Of a stretch of DNA of 64,000 nt, positions 59,675 to 64,000 are shown piece after piece (within the stretch, counting starts at the first letter, position 1; each line of letters starts with the position of its first letter). Origin of the DNA: Paractinoplanes polyasparticus (lineage in GTDB: Bacteria > Actinomycetota > Actinomycetes > Mycobacteriales > Micromonosporaceae); contig NZ_JAHWFK010000001.1 of the NCBI RefSeq assembly GCF_019710575.1, positions 186,001-250,000 on the forward strand, given 5' to 3'. Below the pieces are notes generated by a model. It searched no databases. It was given only the letters and a program-made list of their open reading frames with translations, and was not told the DNA's origin. Position numbers and translations under genes: made by a program.

Positions 59675-60502
59675 ATGTGGACTCTCTCCGGTTTCTCCGA
59701 CGAGATCTCCCCCGACTTCACCGAGCAGTGCGAGGTCGTCACCGGCCTGGGCATGACGCACGTCGAGGTGCGCAGCGCCTGGGACGTCAACATCCTGGAC
59801 CTGTCCCCCGAGCAGCTCGAGAAGGTCAAGAAGACCCTGTCCGCGTACGCGCTGAAGGTGTCCTCGATCGGGTCGCCGATCGGGAAGATCGCCGTCACCG
59901 ACGACTTCGCGCCGCACCTGGAACGCATGAGGCACGCGGCCGAGGTGGCGCGCCTGCTCGACGCGCCCTACATCCGGATCTTCTCGTTCTTCATCCCGGC
60001 CGGCGACGACCCGGCCGCGCACCGCAACGAGGTCATCGAACGGATGCGGGCCCTGACGCGTGTCGCCGAGGAAGCCGACCTGATCCTGTTGCACGAGAAC
60101 GAGAAGGAGATCTACGGCGACGTGCCCAGCCGCTGCCTCGACCTGATCCGCTCGGTGGGCTCGCCGTATCTGCGGCTGGCGTGGGACCCGGCCAACTTCG
60201 TGCAGGTCGGCGTGCGTCCCTACACCGACGGGTACGCCCAGTTGCGGCCGCACGTCGAGTACGTGCAGATCAAGGACGCCCTGCTGGCCGACGGCACGGT
60301 CGTGCCGGCCGGGCAGGGCGACGGCGAGGTGGCCGAGACCCTCCGGGCGCTGCGGCACGACGGTTTCGACGGCTTCTTCTCGCTGGAGCCGCACCTGGCC
60401 GCCGGGCACGCCACCGGCGGATTCTCCGGACCCGACCTGTTCCGCACCGCCCACAGCGCCTTCACCGGCCTGCTCAAGACCGAGGAGATCGAGTACGCAT
60501 GA
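59675..60502 (+). CDS. Sugar phosphate isomerase/epimerase-like TIM barrel 1
   Basis: A 275-residue xylose-isomerase-like barrel. It starts W-T-L-S-G-F-S-D-E-I-S-P, a common opening for this subgroup, with metal-ligand candidates in L-L-H-E-N-E near 143-148, A-W-D-P-A-N-F near 168-174, and H-V-E-Y-V-Q-I-K-D near 192-200, and a closing F-S-L-E-P-H. Such enzymes isomerise or epimerise keto-sugars or dehydrate inosose. The gene has a 12-base gap after oxidoreductase 1 and an ATGA overlap with oxidoreductase 2. Confidence 0.87.
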   Translation: MWTLSGFSDEISPDFTEQCEVVTGLGMTHVEVRSAWDVNILDLSPEQLEKVKKTLSAYALKVSSIGSPIGKIAVTDDFAPHLERMRHAAEVARLLDAPYIRIFSFFIPAGDDPAAHRNEVIERMRALTRVAEEADLILLHENEKEIYGDVPSRCLDLIRSVGSPYLRLAWDPANFVQVGVRPYTDGYAQLRPHVEYVQIKDALLADGTVVPAGQGDGEVAETLRALRHDGFDGFFSLEPHLAAGHATGGFSGPDLFRTAHSAFTGLLKTEEIEYA

Positions 60503-61554
60503 GTGTCCCGAAGTTCGCCATCGTCGGCGCGGGAGTGATCGGGCGCCAGCACGGGCTGGTCACCAGCCAGCTCACCGACCGCCTGGAACTGGTCGCGGTC
60601 GTCGACGTCGTCGGAGAGCGGGCCGCCGCGCTGGCCGCCGAGCGCGGTGGCCGCCCGTACACGGCGCTGGCCGGCGCCCTCGCCGCTGAGCAGATCGACG
60701 TCGTGGTTGTGTGCACGCCGACCGGCCTGCACGGCGTCGTCGCCGTCGAGGCCCTCGACGCGGGCAAGCACGTGATCATCGAGAAGCCGGCCGAGGTGAC
60801 CGTCGCGCGGACCGACGAGATCATCAAGGCCCGGGACAAGGCGGGCACGCTGGTCACCGTCATCTCGCAGCACCGCTTCGACCCCTCCACCGAGAAGACC
60901 CTGGCCGCCATCGCGGCCGGCGAGTTCGGGCGGGTCAGCTCCGGGATCGCGGCCATCGACTGGTGGCGGGGGCAGCGCTACTACGACTCCGGCGACTGGC
61001 GGGGCACGTGGGAGCTCGACGGCGGCGGCGCGCTGATGAACCAGGGCGTGCACACGGTCGACCTGCTGGTGGCGGCGCTCGGGCGGCCGGTCGAGGTGTT
61101 CGCCTGGACGGGCACGCTGGCCCACGAGCGCATCGAGGTCGAGGACGTGGCGACCGGCGTGGTGCGGTTCGAGTCGGGAGCGCTGGGGGTGCTGCACGCG
61201 ACCACCTCGGCGTACCCGGGGCTCAGCGCCCGCCTGCAGGTGCACGGCGACCGCGGGTCGGCGGTCATCGACAACGACCAGCTCGCGTTCTTCCACTCGA
61301 CGCCGGTGGGCGAGGACATCGAGGAGCGGCTGATGGGCACGACCCAGGTCACCTCGGGCGGCGGCGGCGACACGGCCAGCGCCAATCCGGGCCAGCTGTC
61401 GGACGCCCACCGGCTGCAGTACCTGAACTTCCTCGACGCCCTGGCCGGGAACGGCGAATTGCGTGTCGACCTGGAGACCAACCGGCAGTCGATCGCGGTC
61501 ATCACCGGGGCGTACGAGTCGGCCCGCACGGGGAAGCCGGTGAGGCTGGCATGA
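60499..61554 (+). CDS. Gfo/Idh/MocA-family oxidoreductase 2
   Basis: A 351-residue dehydrogenase with I-V-G-A-G-V-I-G near 8-15, the E-K-P motif in I-I-E-K-P-A-E-V-T near 94-102, and D-G-G-G-A-L-M-N-Q-G-V-H-T-V-D-L near 174-189 carrying the active-site histidine. It has only distant resemblance to oxidoreductase 1, so the two probably act on different steps, for example oxidation at one carbon and reduction at another. Start and stop overlap both neighbours by four bases. Confidence 0.92.
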   Translation: MSVPKFAIVGAGVIGRQHGLVTSQLTDRLELVAVVDVVGERAAALAAERGGRPYTALAGALAAEQIDVVVVCTPTGLHGVVAVEALDAGKHVIIEKPAEVTVARTDEIIKARDKAGTLVTVISQHRFDPSTEKTLAAIAAGEFGRVSSGIAAIDWWRGQRYYDSGDWRGTWELDGGGALMNQGVHTVDLLVAALGRPVEVFAWTGTLAHERIEVEDVATGVVRFESGALGVLHATTSAYPGLSARLQVHGDRGSAVIDNDQLAFFHSTPVGEDIEERLMGTTQVTSGGGGDTASANPGQLSDAHRLQYLNFLDALAGNGELRVDLETNRQSIAVITGAYESARTGKPVRLA

Positions 61555-62414
61555 GCCGGATCGCGGCCAACCCCATTCCGTACTGGGCCTCGGCCGGCAA
61601 GACGCGCGAGGTGTTCGACGAGGCGTTCAGCGACTTCCACGCGATCGGCTTCACGGCGGTCAAGGCCGACGTCCCGGACGACATGACGGCCGGCGAGTAC
61701 CGCGCGTGGATCGGGCGGTACGGGCTGGCGCCGTCGCTGAGCCTGTTCAACTCCCCGTTCGACGACACGGTCGAGGTCGCCGACGAGGTGGAGAAGGCCA
61801 GGCAGTTCGCGGGCACACAGGTCGCGCTGGGCCTGGACCGGACGATGGTGTCCTCGATGGCGGTGCCGGCGCGGATCGAGCAACCGGCGGTGGGCGCCGG
61901 GTTCGACGAGGGCCGGCTGTCGCGGGCGATCGACATGTGCGGCGAGGTGTGCCGTGCGCTGGCCGCCGAGGGCCTGCGGCCGTTGCACCACTCGCACGTC
62001 GGGGGCGTCTTCGAGACCGAGCACGAGATCACCCGCCTGCTCGACGACCTGGGCGCCGACGTGATCGGATTCGGCCCCGACACCGGGCACCTGCGCTGGG
62101 CCGGCATCGACCCGGCCCCGTTCATCCGCCGCTACGCGGACCGGCTCGGCGGCATCCACATCAAGGACGTGTTCCCCGACCACCTGTCCGGCGGCTCGGG
62201 CTCGTACCGGGAGAAGACAGCGTCGAAGCGGCTGTGGGCCGAGCCGGGGCTGGGTGTGGTCGACTTCGACGCCGTGCTCGACGCGATCCCGCCGGACTAC
62301 GACGGTGACTTCATGATCGAGGTGGACGAGCCGTCGGTGGAGTCCAAGCTCGAATCGCACCGCATGTCGTTCGCCTGGGCGCGGCAGGCGCTGGGTGGCA
62401 GGATCGAGGAATGA
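61551..62414 (+). CDS. Sugar phosphate isomerase/epimerase-like TIM barrel 2
   Basis: A 287-residue barrel of the xylose-isomerase-like family, similar in layout to inosose dehydratase (IolE). Candidate metal ligands lie in H-H-S-H-V-G near 144-149, G-P-D-T-G-H-L near 178-184, G-I-H-I-K-D near 202-207 and the final M-I-E-V-D-E-P near 252. It opens A-N-P-I-P-Y-W. It overlaps oxidoreductase 2 and the LarA-like gene by ATGA, so all four enzymes are made together. Confidence 0.87.
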   Translation: MSRIAANPIPYWASAGKTREVFDEAFSDFHAIGFTAVKADVPDDMTAGEYRAWIGRYGLAPSLSLFNSPFDDTVEVADEVEKARQFAGTQVALGLDRTMVSSMAVPARIEQPAVGAGFDEGRLSRAIDMCGEVCRALAAEGLRPLHHSHVGGVFETEHEITRLLDDLGADVIGFGPDTGHLRWAGIDPAPFIRRYADRLGGIHIKDVFPDHLSGGSGSYREKTASKRLWAEPGLGVVDFDAVLDAIPPDYDGDFMIEVDEPSVESKLESHRMSFAWARQALGGRIEE

Positions 62415-63673
62415 CGTCGGCGGTGATCGGGCGGGCCACGCGGGTGGGCGGCCCCGAGCGGGTGCTCGGCGAGGCTGAGGTACGCGAGTTCGTCGCGGCG
62501 CAGCTGGCGGGGCTCGACCTCGACGGCCGCAGCGTGTGCGTCCTCGTGCCGGACGCCACGCGCACCTGCCCGCTGCCGCTGCTGGTGGGCGCTGTGCACC
62601 AGGCGCTGCACGGGCGGGTGTCGCGCTTGACCGTGCTCATCGCCCTGGGCACACACGGGGCGATGTCGGCCGAGGCCCTGGAGGCCCACGTCGGCGTCTA
62701 TCCGGACACTCAGGTGATCAACCACGAGTGGTGGGATCCGTCGACGTTCGCGAACCTGGGGACGATTCCGAGCGCGCGGATCGAGGAGCTGTCGGGCGGG
62801 CGGATGCGCGGCGACGTGCCGGTGCTGCTCAACCGGGCCGTCGTCGAGCACGACGTCGCGATCGTCGTCGGGCCGGTGCTGCCGCACGAGGTGGTCGGCA
62901 TGTCGGGCGGGAACAAGTACTTCTTCCCGGGCGTGGCGGGGCAGCAGATCATCGACGTCTCGCACTGGCTGGGGGCGCTGATCACGTCGGCCGAGATCAT
63001 CGGGACGACCGGGCTCACTCCCGTCCGGGCTCTGATCAACGACGGGGCGGCTCTGATCCCGGCCGAGACCTACGCCTTCTCTGTGGTCACGGCCGAGACG
63101 GACGTCGGTGAGGAGAGCCGGCTGCACTCGGTCTCGTTCGGCGACTGCGTCGCGTCGTGGGCCAGCGCGGCCGAGATCAGCGCCGCTACCCACGTGACGT
63201 ACCTGGAACGGCCGGTCCGCCGCGTGCTGTCGATCGTTCCGGCGATGTACGACGAGATCTGGACCGGCGCCAAGGGCTTCTACAAGGTCGAGCCGGTGGT
63301 GGCCGACGGCGGCGAGGTCATCCTGTACGCGCCGCACATCACCGAGATCGCCACCAGCCACCCGCAGATCCACGAGATCGGCTACCACTGCCGCGACTAC
63401 TTCGTGAAACAGTGGGAGCGGTTCGAGCACATCCATTGGGGCGTGCTCGCCCACTCGACGCACCTGCGCGGCGCCGGCAGCTACGACGCAGAGACCGGGG
63501 TGGAGCAGCTGCGGGTGCGGGTCACACTGGCCACGGGCATCCCGGAAGAGGTGTGCCGCGCGGTCAACCTCGGCTATCGCGACCCGGCCACGATCGATCC
63601 GGCGGCGTTCACGGCCGACCCGGACACGATGGTCGTGCCGCGGGCCGGCGAGGTGCTGTTCCGGCTGCGCTGA
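62411..63673 (+). CDS. LarA-superfamily protein, predicted nickel-pincer-nucleotide-dependent epimerase
   Basis: A 420-residue protein of the lactate racemase (LarA) superfamily. Motifs line up with LarA of Lactobacillus plantarum: P-D-A-T-R at 47-51 (LarA D-x-T-R), His82 in L-G-T-H (H108), His159 in L-P-H-E (H174), Lys169 in G-G-N-K-Y-F-F-P-G (K184, covalent cofactor attachment) and His185 in S-H-W (H200, nickel ligand). The H-to-K spacing (10) and K-to-H spacing (16) are the same as in LarA. It should racemise or epimerise a 2-hydroxy acid by hydride transfer. As the last gene of a sugar operon near larEBC and uxaC, a sugar acid is the likely substrate. Confidence 0.88.
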   Translation: MTSAVIGRATRVGGPERVLGEAEVREFVAAQLAGLDLDGRSVCVLVPDATRTCPLPLLVGAVHQALHGRVSRLTVLIALGTHGAMSAEALEAHVGVYPDTQVINHEWWDPSTFANLGTIPSARIEELSGGRMRGDVPVLLNRAVVEHDVAIVVGPVLPHEVVGMSGGNKYFFPGVAGQQIIDVSHWLGALITSAEIIGTTGLTPVRALINDGAALIPAETYAFSVVTAETDVGEESRLHSVSFGDCVASWASAAEISAATHVTYLERPVRRVLSIVPAMYDEIWTGAKGFYKVEPVVADGGEVILYAPHITEIATSHPQIHEIGYHCRDYFVKQWERFEHIHWGVLAHSTHLRGAGSYDAETGVEQLRVRVTLATGIPEEVCRAVNLGYRDPATIDPAAFTADPDTMVVPRAGEVLFRLR

Positions 63674-63841
63674 CCCGTTCGCCCCTGCAGTTGAGCAGAT
63701 GAACGCCGGACCATCCCCAGGAAATCTCCGACGTGGCCAAGGCCCAACTCGGCCGCAGAGCTGCAGCCCCGTTCTTCTACAACGGTGCCGCAGGCAAGTG
63801 AGATTAGGACGTACGTCCAAGACCTTCAGCCAGGAGCCTCG
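63674..63841. other. Spacer after the operon, no gene recognised
   Basis: No family can be assigned to the short frames here. A 27-codon open stretch ending at TGA 63799-63801 has protein-like wording but no start. GGACGTACGTCC at 63808-63819 is a perfect 12-base palindrome of unknown role. Confidence 0.35.
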
Positions 63842-63960
63842 AGGCGAACACGCGCGTGCGGGTGCTCGCATTCAGCCCCGACGGCAAGGTGCTGGCGGTG
63901 CACGGATGCAACGGACGCCGACTTTGTCGACCGCCCGGGAAGGTCATCCGCCGAGTGTGC
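63842..63960 (+). pseudogene. WD40-repeat gene scrap
   Basis: Translation gives V-R-V-L-A-F-S-P-D-G-K-V-L-A-V, a near-standard WD40 repeat opening, followed by N-G-R-R-L-C-R-P-P-G-K-V-I-R-R-V, which resembles the usual N-G-x-V-R-L-W-D-x-x-x-G-K-V-I with decay. There is no start codon or full propeller around it, so this is debris of a larger WD40 protein. Confidence 0.5.
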
Positions 63961-64000
63961 GCGTCGGCCGGGAACAGGACCTCGGGGGCGCAGGGGGAGA

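Overview
The window is GC-rich with strong third-position G/C bias, frequent GTG starts and many 4-base stop/start overlaps (ATGA, GTGA). This is typical of a filamentous actinomycete; the gene families fit Micromonosporaceae, perhaps Actinoplanes, but that is an impression from composition and protein style rather than a tested placement. No tRNA, rRNA, CRISPR array, IS element or phage gene was recognised.

Layout. 0-7 kb: short-chain dehydrogenases, hydrolases and an ECF41/SigJ-type sigma factor. Three near-identical ECF41-like promoters lie in front of an alpha/beta hydrolase, a type II NADH dehydrogenase operon and an NmrA-like gene, so a small local regulon can be read directly. 7-12 kb: decayed MFS gene, metallo-beta-lactamase hydrolase, and an MMPL exporter divergent from a two-component system. 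12-17.5 kb: FecCD-type metallophore importer operon (permease, lipoprotein, ATPase, truncated methyltransferase, nitroreductase) plus a nearby FhuF-like reductase. 17.5-24 kb: metE and nrdA-nrdB, each behind a cobalamin riboswitch, so both B12-independent enzymes are probably shut off by B12. 24-27.6 kb: NUDIX, TauE, HhH glycosylase, PepSY protein. 27.6-32.6 kb: a gene graveyard with a scarred rhamnogalacturonan lyase (PL11) and a scrap of a GH127-like arabinofuranosidase, interspersed with an FG-GAP secreted protein and a catalytically dead-looking ABC ATPase. 32.5-40 kb: second two-component/MMPL pair, then a PadR-controlled ABC exporter. 40-49 kb: Mrp ATPase, small genes, CutC, regulators, SDRs, fatty-acyl-AMP ligase, methyltransferase.

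The most interesting part is 49-63.7 kb. larE-larB-larC (nickel-pincer nucleotide cofactor synthesis) are followed convergently by a fructuronate-reductase-like gene and uxaC. Divergent from uxaC runs an operon with a sugar ABC importer (no ATPase), two Gfo/Idh oxidoreductases, two TIM-barrel isomerases, and finally a LarA-superfamily protein that keeps the aspartate, histidines and lysine needed to hold and use the nickel-pincer cofactor. LacI-type half-sites of the form GGCAA-N4-TTGCC sit upstream of larE and inside a large palindrome between uxaC and the importer, so cofactor synthesis and its likely user appear co-regulated. I infer a nickel-dependent sugar-acid epimerase in a uronate/aldonate catabolic locus; D-mannonate/D-gluconate interconversion is one testable idea.

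This same segment carries three unrelated-looking tandem arrays (about 30, 24 and 27 bp periods), two of them translated: a proline/glutamate/lysine-rich tail on LarE, and a 92-residue nonapeptide-repeat frame coupled by ATGA overlaps to both neighbours in the operon. The window ends in gene debris including a WD40-like scrap.
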